Part shown: piece after piece, positions 46,300 through 58,757 of the stretch
Layout: the number at the start of each line of letters is the position of its first letter
Position numbering within the stretch: the first letter of the stretch is position 1
From: Lentinus brumalis
Lineage: Eukaryota > Basidiomycota > Agaricomycetes > Polyporales > Polyporaceae
Length of the DNA: 64,000 nucleotides
NCBI GenBank assembly: GCA_001792895.1
Contig: MARA01000024.1
Coordinates: forward strand, 1 to 64,000
Direction: 5' to 3'
Notes under the pieces: model-generated
What the model was told of the DNA's origin: nothing
Databases searched by the model: none
The model's input: the letters and a program-made list of their open reading frames with translations, nothing else
Position numbers and translations under genes: made by a program

Positions 46300-47400
46300 T
46301 ACGGGTCTATGAGTCGGCGGGACACACAGGACCCATGTGGGCCTCCTGACAGGCGGACAGAACAGCCATATCTCCACGGCCTGAAGTTAGAGCTCTCTGA
46401 TAGTTCGTACCAACCTGTGCTCATGCGTTTAGAGGGCATGCAAGCTGCTGTGGGGGCTCTCTGAGTGCACGGAACATGTAGGATCCATGCGGCCCTCCTG
46501 GCAAGTGGTCAGAATGGTCGTATGGTGGTTGTCCGGCCTCGGGCAGGTGCCGTACTTTGCACCCATGTGTGTCTATGTGTCGGTAAAAGGATGCAACTCT
46601 TGCCAGGGGTCTACTTGTCCGCCGAACACGCAGGACTCATGTGGCCCTCCTGGCGGGTGGTCAGAATCGCGACACCGCCACTGTCTGCCTTCGTGCAGGC
46701 TTCATGCTTTGCACGCATCTGTATCCATGCATTACAAACGGGGCACAGCCCTGTTTGCTGGCCTATCAGTTGCCAGAACACCCAGAACCCATGCTGCCCT
46801 CCTGGCAGGTGGTTAGAATGGCCATATTGCAGTTGTCCGGCCTTGGGTGGGCGTCGTACTTTCCACCCATGTGTATCTATGTGTCAGTAAGTGGATGCAA
46901 CTCGTGCAGAAGGTCTATTTGTCCGCGGAACACGCAGGACCCACGTGGCCCTCCTGGCGGTGGTCAGCCCAGCCATATCCCTATGGCCCGGGGTTGCAGC
47001 TCTCTGACAATTTGTGCTATTGTATGTGTATGCCCTTGGGGGCCATTAAAACCCTTGGAGGAGGCGTTCGAGTGCATGGAACATGCAGGACCCATGTCGC
47101 CCTCCTGGCGGGTAGGCAGACCAGCCATATCTCCATGGCCAGGGGGTGCAGCTCTCCGACACTGTGTCCAATTGTGTATCTACGTTTAAAGAGTTTTTAT
47201 CTCTTGTTGGGGAGACTTCAGGGGCGGAACATGCAGGACCCATGTGGCCCTCCTGGCAGCCGGTCAAGCTGGCTGTATCAACTGCGTCTGGGATCGAACA
47301 AGCTCCATAATATGGCCCGGTTTGGGTGTATGTATTTGATGGGAGACATAACTCTTTGTGGGGGCCTTTAGATGGGCAGGACATGCAGGACGCATGCACA
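46300..47400. repeat. Diverged copy of the 152-bp satellite
   Basis: About seven imperfect units share the core acgcaggacccatgtggccc tcctggcgg and the motifs ttgcacccatgtgtatctat and ggtcagaatcg with the regular 152-bp array at 49.9-52.0 kb, in the same orientation. Spacing is irregular and identity low, so this is an older version of the same repeat. Confidence 0.75.
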
Positions 47401-47479
47401 GCTCCTGCGTGAGCGCTGAACGTCGCCGTAACTCTGGGGCCAGGCCTTGCTGTGTCACCAGACCTTGTGCAATACCTTC

Positions 47480-47750
47480 TCTGAACATTGTGCACCCCTG
47501 ATGCATGACTGCTGGCCTTGAAGCTAGTAGCTCATTCCCCAGCATAGGTTGCAACACCACGGGGGTGATGGCACTCACTGAGAACAAATGTGCCCCATGT
47601 GGTCCTGTTACTTTCACCCTTGGATGCCCTTGAAGAGCACTCGTTGCAGAGGATGGGCCTAAACATGTATTCGTACTGATTCTACACCATATCAATAGTG
47701 GGCGTATCGCGAACAGCGCCATACCATACAACACAGGAATAGTGATGCGC
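47480..47750. repeat. Tail segment shared with 52.35-52.56 kb
   Basis: Both places carry cacgggggtgatgg/cacgggggccgtgg, gaacaaa..acccatgtggtcctg and ctacaccatat in the same order after the satellite. The satellite together with its downstream tail therefore seems to exist twice, once on each side of the F-box gene. Confidence 0.65.
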
Positions 47751-47801
47751 AGCATATAATAGGGAAGTTGACCTAAGCTCCTACATCCTAGTACACCTGA
47801 A

Positions 47802-49719
47802 TCACCATTCATCGACACGCGAGAGCTTGTACAATATGTCGATACGATAGACGTCGCCCAAACAGATATTCCGGTACCGGGTTCCAGGAAATGTGTCGTG
47901 AAGAAAGTGAGTAATGGACGTTGGATGCGTGGAGCAGATGAAGCCAAAGCGCAGGCTCTGAATGTGTGGGATAGATGGGAATGATGTGTGAAGAATCAGC
48001 TCGGACTTTGGGGGAAAGGGGTCGAACTCGAACTCGGTGGCCAGATATTGAAGTTGCTCCCCAGCCGACGCCGTCGTTGACACCGGATGGTCCCGTAGAG
48101 GATCCCACCCTTCGGTCGTAGCAACCGGCCTCTCGTCGGGCTCTACCTTTTCCGGGTACCAGCAGTAAGGAACTGTCGGCCAATCGCCACAGGTGAATGG
48201 CGTGTGGCGTTCGAGGTCGATTGGATACTCATAGGCAAAGGGATCGCAATCGGGGCTGCGGTCGCCCGCTGGGTCTGGGGTGATGTGATTATGAGGGAAG
48301 GCCATCAACGCAAGCCACCGCGTTCTTGGGGTGCAGTCCCAGAGGCACGGCAGATAGAGGTCGGAGAGTAAGGAGCATCGCTGTGCAAAGTGCACGAGCT
48401 CTCGGACGTCAATCAATGAGTTAATCTTTTCTACGCAGAATGGCGTCGGTTCGAGAGGACTCGAAGAAATGCACAAAACACGCAAGGAACGGTGGAGGAA
48501 CGATGCAAGGGTGTCGAGGTCGGTTCCTGTGACTACCCGTTTGTGGAGGTCGGGGCGGAACACAAGGGAGAGTTCTTGAAGCTGTCCCATGCGGATGAGC
48601 GGGTCAACGTCGGCAATAGGGCTCAGAAATGGGGGTTTCCAAGGTATGACTGGGCGGGATAAGGAAGGAGGAGAAACCGTCAGCCTAACAGTGGTCAGGT
48701 GTGGGAAACGGGCAGCGCACATGAGCGACATGTCGTGAATGTCGCCCGCGTGCCGCATGACAAAGTCAGGGATGTAGAACTCGGCCACTTGCGGACATTG
48801 CACATGGCCAAGCGCGCGAATGACCGCCTGTGCACTGGTGGAGCCATGGAAATCAACACTCAGGAGGTCTGCCAGGGTGACGACCGCAGCCTCCAGGTCT
48901 GCCACTCCCAGAATATCAGAGGATCCCAGTGTGAGACCGAGTCGCCTCAGCCGCGGGAGTGGAGACAGCTCGGGGAGTCCCCAAGCATGCGACTGAGGCC
49001 AGAGAGTTATAGCCTCAAGCGTCGTGCATTGGGCCACACTCTCGGCCATGGCCGCACAGTTCCATCCAGCCCAGGTGAGCTGCAACGTCCGCACTGAGGG
49101 GAGGTGGCAGAGAAGGTCCGCTATTTCCTGTGGAAAGTCAGACGAATCACGGCATGCAAGCCCGTCGATGTTGACAGAGTGCAGGCGAGCCGTGTGCCAG
49201 AACAGCTGCAGGCTCCCACTTCTCGCGTATGGCACCGTCCACAGTAATGTGCGGAGGTTGGGAAAAAGGGCCTCGCCAGCGCGACGGAGGCCCAGAAGCT
49301 GCTGCACTCCGGTGGCCGGCATCGGAGGCTGGGGGTGTGTCTGCACATCGATGAACCGGATGAATTGGTAGACGGTGGGGGGTGAGTATGCCCCGCGGTC
49401 AGATGAGGCCTCGCCGCTGCTTCCAGACTTGTATGTGAACACCACATTAGCTGGAGAGTAAGTGCAGCACCGGTGAGCAACTCACCTCTGCAGCTGCACG
49501 ACCCTGGCTGTTATGAGCTGCTGTGCCGGCAGCGACCAGTAACAGGCGGAGGCTGTAGATATTCTCCCATTGAATGCTGGTACCCAGCAAAGCCAACCCC
49601 TTGCATGCGCAACGGACAGATCGGAGCGGGAGCATTTGTGGTGCTTCATCGAGCTCAGATAGGGCGAGGATACGCAATATCGACGTGGACATCTCAACCG
49701 GGACAGACAGGATGGACAT
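47802..49719 (-). CDS. F-box protein with leucine-rich repeat region
   Basis: Start ATG at 49719. The first exon encodes an F-box-like segment (LSVPVEMSTSILRILALSEL, then LRSVRCACKGLALLGTSIQW). The large second exon (about 49445-47802) has spaced leucine-rich motifs such as LPSVRTLQLTWAGWNCAAM, TTLEAITLWP and LPRLRRLGLTLGS. This is the usual layout of the many F-box/LRR proteins of Agaricomycetes, substrate adaptors of SCF ubiquitin ligases. The exon join near 49451-49485 does not keep phase with the obvious GTGAGT..CCAG pair, so either another splice site is used or the gene carries a frame break. It lies between two versions of the 152-bp satellite. Confidence 0.65.
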
Positions 49720-49889
49720 GACTACTTGGGATGGTCTTCTGAGGTCTAAAATGGCATGTTGGCACAGTGCATAATCCCGTCAATGCAGTCTACTGACCTG
49801 TGATGGCAGATGGTGGTCAGTGGGAGAAGAGAAGGAGGCATGGGGTGAACCTTGTCGGACTTATAGCCTGCCCTAAATGAGCGTGTCAG

Positions 49890-51975
49890 CCAATGAGTGT
49901 GGAGACTTCATACTTTGTGCCCATGTGTATCCATGCATTTCAAAGAGGAGACGACTCTTTCTGGCGGTCTATTGCTCGCCGGAAGGTGCAGGACCCATAT
50001 GGCCCTCCTGGCGGGTAGTCAGAATCGCAATATCGCCATTGTCCGCCATTGTGGAGACTTTATACTTTGTGCCCATGTGTATCCATGCATTTCAAAGAGG
50101 GGACAACCCTTTTTGGCGGTCTATTGCTCGCCGGAAGGTGCAGGACCCATATGGCCCTCCTGGCGGGTAGTCAGAATCGCAATATCGCCACTGTCCGCCA
50201 TTGTGGAGACTTCATACTTTGGGCCCATGTGTATCTATGCATTTAAAAGAGGAGACGACTCTTTCTGGCGGTCTATTGCTCGCCGGAAGGTGCAGGACCC
50301 ATATGGCCCTCCTGGCGGGTAGTCAGAATCGCAATATCGCCATTGTCCGCCATTGTGGAGACTTCATACTTTGTGCCCATGTGTATCCATGCCTTTAAAA
50401 GAGGGGACGACTCTTTTTGGCGGTCTATTGCTCGCCGGAAGGTGCAGGACCCATATGGCCCTCCTGGCGGGTAGTCAGAATCGCAATATCGCCACTGTCC
50501 GCCATTGTGGAGACTTTATACTTTGTGCCCATGTGTATCCATGCATTTCAAAGAGGGGACAACCCTTTTTGGCGGTCTATTGCTCGCCGGAAGGTGCAGG
50601 ACCCATATGGCCCTCCTGGCGGGTAGTCAGAATCGCAATATCGCCATTGTCCGCCATTGTGGAGACTTCATACTTTGTGCCCATGTGTATCCATGCCTTT
50701 AAAAGAGGGGACGACTCTTTTTGGCGGTCTATTGCTCGCCGGAAGGTGCAGGACCCATATGGCCCTCCTGGCGGGTAGTCAGAATCGCAATATCGCCATT
50801 GTCCGCCATTGTGGAGACTTTATACTTTGTGCCCATGTGTATCCATGCATTTCAAAGAGGGGACAACCCTTTTTGGCGGTCTATTGCTCGCCGGAAGGTG
50901 CAGGACCCATATGGCCCTCCTGGCGGGTAGTCAGAATCGCAATATCGCCATTGTCCGCCATTGTGGAGACTTCATACTTTGTGCCCATGTGTATCCATGC
51001 CTTTAAAAGAGGGGACGACTCTTTTTGGCGGTCTATTGCTCGCCGGAAGGTGCAGGACCCATATGGCCCTCCTGGCGGGTAGTCAGAATCGCAATATCGC
51101 CATTGTCCGCCATTGTGGAGACTTTATACTTTGTGCCCATGTGTATCCATGCATTTCAAAGAGGGGACAACCCTTTTTGGCGGTCTATTGCTCGCCGGAA
51201 GGTGCAGGACCCATATGGCCCTCCTGGCGGGTAGTCAGAATCGCAATATCGCCACTGTCCGCCATTGTGGAGACTTCATACTTTGGGCCCATGTGTATCC
51301 ATGCCTTTAAAAGAGGGGACGACTCTTTTTGGCGGTCTATTGCTCGCCGGAAGGTGCAGGACCCATATGGCCCTCCTGGCGGGTAGTCCGAATCGCAATA
51401 TCGCCACTGTCCGCCATTGTGGAGACTTCATACTTTGTGCCCATGTGTATCTATGCATTTCAAAGAGGGGACAACCCTTTTTGGCGGTCTATTGCTCGCC
51501 GGAAGGTGCAGGACCCATATGGCCCTCCTGGCGGGTAGTCAGAATCGCAATATCGCCACTGTCCGCCATTGTGGAGACTTCATACTTTGGGCCCATGTGT
51601 ATCTATGCCTTTAAAAGAGGGGACGACTCTTTTTGGCGGTCTATTGCTCGCCGGAAGGTGCAGGACCCATATGGCCCTCCTGGCGGGTAGTCAGAATCGC
51701 AATATCGCCACTGTCCGCCATTGTGGAGACTTCATACTTTGTGCCCATGTGTATCCATGCCTTTAAAAGAGGGGACGACTCTTTTTGGCGGTCTATTGCT
51801 CGCCGGAAGGTGCAGGACCCATATGGCCCTCCTGGCGGGTAGTCCGAATCGCAATATCGCCACTGTCCGCCATTGTGGAGACTTCATACTTTGTGCCCAT
51901 GTGTATCTATGCATTTCAAAGAGGGGACAACCCTTTCTGGCGGTCTAGCAGTCGCCGGAAGGGGTAGGACCCATA
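49890..51975. repeat. 152-bp satellite, about 14 units in a 304-bp dimer pattern
   Basis: Units start at 49897 and every 152 bp to 51873. Two monomer types alternate over much of the array: A (gcatttcaaagaggggacaa) and B (gcctttaaaagaggggacga). The working unit is therefore a 304-bp dimer. All monomers share ggtgcaggacccatatggcc, then ctcctggcgggtagtcagaa. Open frames of about 141 codons recur but are repeat by-products. Confidence 0.92.
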
Positions 51976-51999
51976 TGGCCCTCCTGGCGGGTAGTCAGA

Positions 52000-52560
52000 A
52001 TCACGATACCGCCGCTGTCTGTGGTCATAGGCATTGCATACTTGGCACCCATGTGTATCCGCACACCCGGCACAGGATGCAGGTGTCCCTGGGGGCCTAT
52101 GGGCCCATGGGAGACGCAGGACCCATGTGGGCCTCCTATCTGTGCGTTTAACCCGGGCATAACTCTGGTTCAAGTGCTTCCTCGGTGCCCAAATCTTGAC
52201 ACCTCGCTCTCCCAATAAATGTCTACCACTGCATGTGTAGGTGAGGGTCTCTGGGGCAGTAGGTCATCAGCTTGCAGGCCAGCTGCAGGCTGCCTACTGC
52301 TATTTGGCAAATTGCTAGATAACCACTCTTCCGTTTGGCTGGCAATTGGTGTTCCCACACATACATAACCCAGTAGCATACAATACAACCTCACGGGGGC
52401 CGTGGCGCGCACTGAAAACAAAATTGACCCATGTGGTCCTGCCACTTTTATGCCTAAACGCCCTCCCCAGGTCGAAAGTGCATCAAATGACCCTAGATAG
52501 GTACTCATAGCACTCCTACACCATATGAGCTGTGCCCGAAGTCACATACACCCTCTTAAG
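52000..52560. repeat. Degenerate satellite unit and shared tail
   Basis: One or two diverged units (ggacccatgtgggcctccta at about 52120) follow the array. After them comes a tail at about 52370-52560 that matches 47.5-47.75 kb in motif order. Confidence 0.6.
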
Positions 52561-53760
52561 GGCCTAGGGGCGGCTATGTAGCACCGACGGGCGCTACCGC
52601 GCCCCATCGGCCATAGCTCGAAAACGGGTCCGCCAATATGGCTAATTTTATTTGTGAATACTCTCCTATGTATGTCCTATATGCATGCCAAATTTCAGGC
52701 CGATCGTCCAACTATCACCGGGGAGATGTCTGGGCACAATGAGTCTAGATAGGCATCGGCTGTACAGAAGCATGGTGCACATGATTCACTATTATGCTCA
52801 GCAGCAATCAATGTTGCTTGGCAGAGGCAGTTGTCAGGGGCGAGAAGTAACAGTACAAGTGCGCTGGTGTAAGATAGGGTATCGACAGGCTAACTCGCCC
52901 TTAAGCCCAAATCCAGGGACGAGCAAAGGTGAGGCAATATCTCCGCGGAATCAAACCCAATTGCAATGCAAATACCCTCAATACGTAGCCAAGAAGTATG
53001 GCTACAGATTATCTAGCCTCGCCCCCAGAAAATATCCAACAGTTGAGGAGGTATGGCCCTCGCCTTTGGCTCGCCCCTGCTCGCCCCTGAGATCTTGGGC
53101 AAACTTCGGGGCATTATATGGATAGAGCAGAAGCCTCTATGAACGGTTTAAGTGACCAGAATCACTTTCCTGATCCTTTTACATATCAGGTATATCTAAG
53201 CTGGAATGCAGGCTCTTGAAGTGATATTTCAGATACTGTTTCTCTATAAAACCTTCCCTTCTTACACAGCCAACAACTTTGCAGTAATATTTCTGATTGC
53301 TGTGATGCCAAGTGCTTGCTATGTGTCTGTTCAGGTTAAACTGTGTAGCGAATTCTGCAGGAAGATATCAGAGAATACATTTACTAGTACCAAGTGATAC
53401 TCACCCTTTTCACATGAGTGACACCTGAACTGTGACATTATAGTAGAGTTTTTACGTATATTGGGGTCATCGCAGTCATCATGTAAAGCACTTCGGGGTG
53501 GAAGGCTGTCGCAGATTGCAGCAGCCCATCCGTAACGGCCACCTCTGTTGTGCTTTGTCTAGAGGGTCTGCCTTGAGGGTCTGCATCATGGTAGCGGTTC
53601 TCATATAGATGCGGAGGCATTTACGTGTCAAAACCCTGACCAGAAGTATCTGGAGGGACAGTGTCACGGTTGTATGGATGAGGCCGCGGCGGCCATTGCC
53701 ATAGCTCTCGGTACAAGGCTACCACAAATCTGTCAGATTGGGTTGGGTGTGGTGGTATTG
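52560..53760. other. AT-richer stretch without a supported gene
   Basis: Clearly lower GC than the rest of the window. The longest plus-strand frame (52685-53125) has no domain or splice support. It may be old transposon debris; no terminal repeats seen. Confidence 0.45.
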
Positions 53761-53767
53761 GACTGCG

Positions 53768-54130
53768 TCAGCCCGAGCTGTTGGTTGGAAGCAACAGAAG
53801 TTGCTGCGACCTGCCAGCGGCCCAGTGCGCGTTAATACTGCCCATGATGCATGTTATATGAGGAGATGAACAGAAACTGTACTTACCGAGGTCGGAAAGC
53901 CCGTGTATTGCACTCTGCCATTGGATGTGGTGTATGTGCCAGTACTGTACCGCCCACGGCGCGCATAGCATCCTGCATCAGCCAGGAAAGTGTCCATGGT
54001 GGCGCGCGTCTGTCCTGGTTGGTAGTTGGCCGACCAGTAATAGATCCTTCCGCGGCTTGTCTGAGTTCATAGTTCCGGCAGGGTGTCACAGACAATGGAG
54101 GTAAAACAGGAACAGGAGTCAGATGAAGGT
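53768..54130 (-). CDS. Fragment of a small minus-strand gene
   Basis: A coding-like exon at about 54125-53887 reads ..VTPCRNYELRQAAEGSITG and ..WLMQDAMRAVGGTVLAHTPH, ending at a good donor (GTAAGT at 53886). A TATATATAC string lies at about 54190-54200 on the opposite side. The start codon and 3' end are not resolved. Function unknown. Confidence 0.35.
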
Positions 54131-54199
54131 TGTCCGAATGAGAGTGCGAGGGACTATGCTGCTGGAGCCTGGAAGGTGGGCTCGGATGTAAGGGTATAT

Positions 54200-55400
54200 A
54201 TACATATACGTGCAGAGACACTGCAATCGCGGCGAGCGGGGTCGTGAAGGACGACTCGCCCCATGGCTCCCACCGCTCACGGCCGCAGGGATGCGGCGGC
54301 GCGGGGCAACGACACTCCGGGGGCAGCGTCCTGAGGCCTGAGGACTCCCATACTGTCCTCCCGCTTTTATGGGAAACGCGACTGTTGACGGTCCTCACGC
54401 CGGTGCGGCTCTCGAGACACGGTGCTCTGTCAGCGCGCGTTCGAACAATTAACATCGTTATCGTTGTTACACTGAGACTCACAGGACAACAAGCCGGTGC
54501 GCCCCGTCTCCATGAGATACTTACGGGCTTGACAACGGGGCAAGTGTGAGTGACAATAGCTGGTCGTCATAAGGACTCGCGACGTACCATAGAGCCTGAG
54601 ATTCCCTCCGCCTCCTCTTCGGATACCAGCGGCGTAGCAAATCGCATGTGGCGTAAAGCCACTGCGCGAAAGCATCCTCCTAACGCGCGTCGTATTGCCA
54701 CAGCCGCGCTGCCAGAACAACTACAAGGCGAGCGAGGGATTCGGTACCATCTGCAACCGAAAACGCTGGGGCGTGTCGCGTTACCGTGAAGCTTCTCTGA
54801 TATCCCACCGGGGCCCGTCTACAGACAGTCTCGTGCTGTAGCAAGGAATGCATTGACGGCGCGAGAGCGATGACAGCGAGCTCTTCGATCGTAGACGGAA
54901 GTTAAGCAGAGCGAGCCGATTGAGGGGAGGATGTCGATAGTGTCCGAGGCAGTGGCTGAGTCCAGGAGTGGAGATCACAGTTCCTCGTGGTCATGAGAAG
55001 ATACTGGATGGAAGCGAGGGAGCGAGCAAGCGGAGCATACGCAGTGGATGCCTGAAGTCAACCCGCCGGACTGCTCTGGCACGGAGCACACCGCCGTCGT
55101 AGGGCGGATAGATGAGGAATAGCGAACATGACCTAGCGTAGTATACGGCAAGAAGTTACGAACAAGTCGAGATGGCGGACATGAGAGACGAGGAGAGCCT
55201 AGCTTGTCTGAGGGAGTAGACGAAAAGCAAGTTGAAGACGTGTCCCAGACAGGCAAGCTAGACGCGCATGTCGATGACGCGACGCGTTCCTCACTCTCTC
55301 ATCCACCGCGATGTCCCGCCTAAAGCGCAAGAGATCGCCCTTGGTGAACACGCCATGACATCACCGCTTGCAGACTATATAATCTCCCACTCGTCTCGCT
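54200..55400. other. Intergenic stretch without supported genes
   Basis: Only short, overlapping frames. A TATA-like ACTATATAATC at 55372-55382 likely belongs to the gene that follows. Confidence 0.4.
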
Positions 55401-55416
55401 CAGCGGGAAATGCTCC

Positions 55417-58049
55417 TTGCTCTCTACTCTGTCGCCCCCGTTCAGCCTCTCGCGCCAAGTCCTCCCAGCTGCCCAACGACTCCTCCCCGGCGAGCACTTT
55501 GAGGTCCGCCAGACGTCCGCCACCGACGACTACAAGCCGGACCCGTCCAAGTCCATCAAGCTGTCCCCCGCCCGCCAGGCTCTCCTCGACGACATCATCT
55601 CCCTCTACTTGTGCCAGCCCACCCGCCGCCCCGTCGAGCGATACACCCCGGACTGCGTGTACGACGACCAGCTCGTCTACGCCAACGACAGCTACAAGAT
55701 GGCCGGGCAGTGGTTTGCGCTCCCGAGCTGTTCTACGCGAGTAAGAACGAGAGCTACAATGTCGTGAAGAACGATCCGCTCCTCATCCAGTTTAAGAACG
55801 AGCCGGTGCGTGCATTCGTGCAATGTCTCTGTCCCCTCCCCTCCATATTGCTGCGTTCCGTGTGCATGTGTTCGGCATGCATTGTAGAGAACGGTCTCAA
55901 TGGACGAGCAAGACTAGCTGCCAGACCGTCCTCTGGGCATACAGTCCCCTCTCTCCGCACCGTCCATTGCGATTCATCGCGTACACACAGACGTTCGCTC
56001 CTCGAACATGCCGTTCTCTGTGTGTGCGGCGAAGAAGTGCAAACGAAAGCGCATATAGTCACAGAAATATGAACATCGTCGGCTCAGAAGCGTTGTACGG
56101 TCCTAGAGTGCAGCCAAGAGCCGGCGTCGGCGTTCCTCGCGCAGCGCATCTCCCTACGTCGATCTCTGTCGGGTCGCCCAGCGCGTACTTATTGAACATG
56201 ACCGCGCATATACTCGCGTTTTGCGACGACGGTGTCCCGGCATGATCCCAGAACTGTGGCGGACGGAGTGTCCCGGTCCTGCATTGCAGAGGACGACGCC
56301 GCGACGCCGGCGGACGAGCAACGCTGGCAGCAGCCGTCCCGTCTCCCTCACGTCGTCCCGTCGCGTGGTATTTGTCGCGCATCCATGCGCTGTTCGTTTT
56401 TGTTCGTCCATCGTGCCGCTTCGTGCGTGGTTCACCCCGAACCTCCCAATCTCTCTGAGCAGAAGGACGCGCATATAGTCGTGAAGATGCCTCGGGACGG
56501 ACGCGTCATGCTTCTCGACATGCGTCCGACTGAGAATGGACTCTATGAACCCCATGCTGTCGTCCCTCGCGCGGAGTATCTGTGCGGCCTACTGGTCAGT
56601 TGCGCGTATATGAGATAGCCGATGACTGCGCATATACTTGCGGTTTGAGACGTCTTCGCTGTGGCGAGATGGACAAGCTGCAGATCAGTGAGTCTGTCCT
56701 CCCGTCAAAGTTGCTCGGCTGCTGTCCTGATTCCGACGGCCGCGTCCCAATTGTGCTTCCTTGACTCCAGCGGATCTGCGACCTGCTTTGCAAGCAGAAG
56801 ATGCACAGACAAACGCTTGGTGGCTCACCCGCACGGGTCCCCTGCTCCGAATACTCTGCAGAGTTGTCCATCGCCCGTCGCGCGCGACATCTCCAAGAGC
56901 GATGGCCGATTTAGTGCCCTGGACTTGCATCGCGTATTGCAGAGGACGAGGTCGCGTCGCCAGCCGACGAGCCACGCTGGCCGCAGCCTTTCCGTCCCTC
57001 ACGCGGTCCCGTTTCTTGGGTTTGTCGCGCATACACAACTGCTCGTCCGAGTGCATGCTTCCAACCTTCCTGCTTTACGAACCTACCGCTCTCTCTGTGA
57101 GGTAGAGAAGGACGCGCAACGGGCACGGAGACACGTTATACGCTTAAGACATGCGTCCGATTGAGATAGATCTGTGAACTCGTTACTCTATGCATCGTCC
57201 TTCACGCTAATTACTCGCGCGGCCTGTCTCCGTCTGGTCAGTTGCGCGTATAAATTGATCGTACAAGCCTGCCACTGACCGCACATATACTCGCGCTCTC
57301 ACATTTCTGTATTATGACAAGGTTCGAAGCTGCGGACCCAGACCGGTGAGTCTGTCGTCCGGCAGTAGGTGCCGCTGCCCACGTAGTAGCTACTACTGTC
57401 CTTGATTGGTGGTGTACCGTGTCTTGACCCGGCGTGTGGCTTTGGAATGCTCCATGCCGTGTCCGTAGAGTTCCTGGTCGTCCGTCGCGCGAAGGATCTC
57501 TGCGCAGTCTAATCCGGTTGAGGCAGTCGCGCGTACTTCTCCGCGCGGCTCGAGATCAATGCTGCGTGCGCATACGTCTCGTATGCTCGTCTCAGTGTTT
57601 CCTTTGTGATGTTGAAGTCCGCAGCGTAGACTTATGGGCCAGCCCGTAGTCTTCGCTCGGACATCCCTAAGACTTCGTCCCTCCGTTCCATCTCTCCCCT
57701 TGACCTCCCGCTAACTCCCATCCCTTCTCCTCGCCCACCCAGACCTGGACCTTCCCGGGCAACATCAAGTCCACGACGATCAGCGCGCTCGTCTCGCTCT
57801 CGCTCTGACTCCGCGGACGCCGACTCGGACTTCCCGCAGGTCAAGTACCACAAGGATCAGGCGAACGGCAAGGACTACTCGCACACGGGCGCCGGGTTCG
57901 CGTTCAAGAAGTATCAGGCGGACGAGGTCATGGGCATGATGGACAGCGCGGACGTGCAGGCGTTCAGGGCGGACGCGCGCGAGGATAACAGGGAGGAGGT
58001 GCGCACGTATGCGAGTGGGACAGACCATGCGCCGCAGAAGACGTACTAG
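55417..58049 (+). CDS. Conserved-looking protein split by a 1.9-kb intron
   Basis: The first coding part (about 55417-55804) includes LPGEHFEVRQTSATDDYKPD, LSPARQALLDDIISLYLCQP and CVYDDQLVYANDSYKMAGQW. The second (57742-58049) includes TWTFPGNIKSTTISALVSLS and VKYHKDQANGKDYSHTGAGF, ending at TAG 58049. The arrangement (a helix, then DCVYDDQ, then FKNE..W) resembles small NTF2/SnoaL-like proteins of basidiomycetes; this is an inference from memory. The 5' start is not resolved. There are two single-base frame breaks, a missing C near 55723 and an extra T near 57803. The donor GTGCGT (55805) and acceptor CCCAG (57741) bound a very long intron filled with repeats. Confidence 0.6.
55805..57741 (+). 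repeat. Repeat-filled giant intron
   Basis: Three related segments of about 160-200 bp lie at roughly 55895-56055, 56276-56480 and 56925-57130, with a possible fourth at about 57450-57620. Shared motifs include attgcagaggacgacg, gcggacgagc(a)acgctgg, gtttgtcgcgcat and aaggacgcgca. Copies 2 and 3 are about 645 bp apart. The sequence differs completely from the left-side palindromes. It may be nested insertions of a small element. Confidence 0.65.
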
Positions 58050-58059
58050 GTTGCGGGGC

Positions 58060-58757
58060 CCGGTGTGGTGAGTTATCCGTGTACGATAGCGAGGCGGACG
58101 GACTGGATTGTATCGGGACTCTTCGAATTGTAGCATCAGACAGTGGGATTGTTTGTCCGACTCGGATCGACGTCGTAATAATGAGATCATGCATTGCAGA
58201 TGAAGAGCGGGAAGAGAACAGATGGTTATAGTACAAGCATTACAACAGACGAGACGCAGACAATGACAGAGGCAACACAGCATCATACGCGATACTTTCA
58301 AGAAGATACAAACCGGGACAACTACCACAAGCAGGATATTGTACAGTTCGCAGTAAGCTCGACGCTCGTATCTATACACGGCGCGTACGCAATTCTTCAC
58401 CGCACGAACGCGTACTCGGGCCGCTCGACAAGAGGGGAACGCATAAGTCCGCCAGGGCTCGACGGGATGCCCGTGCTGAATGACGCAGTCGCGCCGTTAC
58501 CGAGGATGATGACGGGCGCGGACGGGAGGACTTGGAAGCCGACCTGCGTGTCGACGAGTGTCGATCCACGCACGACACGATGTTGATGGGCGGTGAGCGT
58601 GAACGCGAACGCGAACGATGAGGGATGTCAACACGAGCGGCGGTCGATGAGACACAACAAGCACAAGCGATGGTGGCGGTGAGTGCGCATGCCAGCAATG
58701 GCGGATGGTTGCAAAGAACGAAGTTCGGGTATCGAGGAGAACAGGGTCGTTCGGAGG
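58060..58757. other. Intergenic stretch between convergent genes
   Basis: 3' flanks of the genes ending at 58049 (plus) and 58758 (minus). No supported gene or repeat. Confidence 0.45.

Noticed and set aside
49877..52151. Chain of 65-141 codon plus-strand frames
   Set aside because: They repeat every 152 bp and follow the satellite period. No start context, introns or homology.
52685..53125. 146-codon plus-strand frame
   Set aside because: Lies in AT-richer DNA with no domain, splice or promoter support.
54880..54930. Short similarity to the 5S rRNA internal region (gaagttaagcagag)
   Set aside because: Only about 14 bases match, and the flanks do not form the 5S fold.
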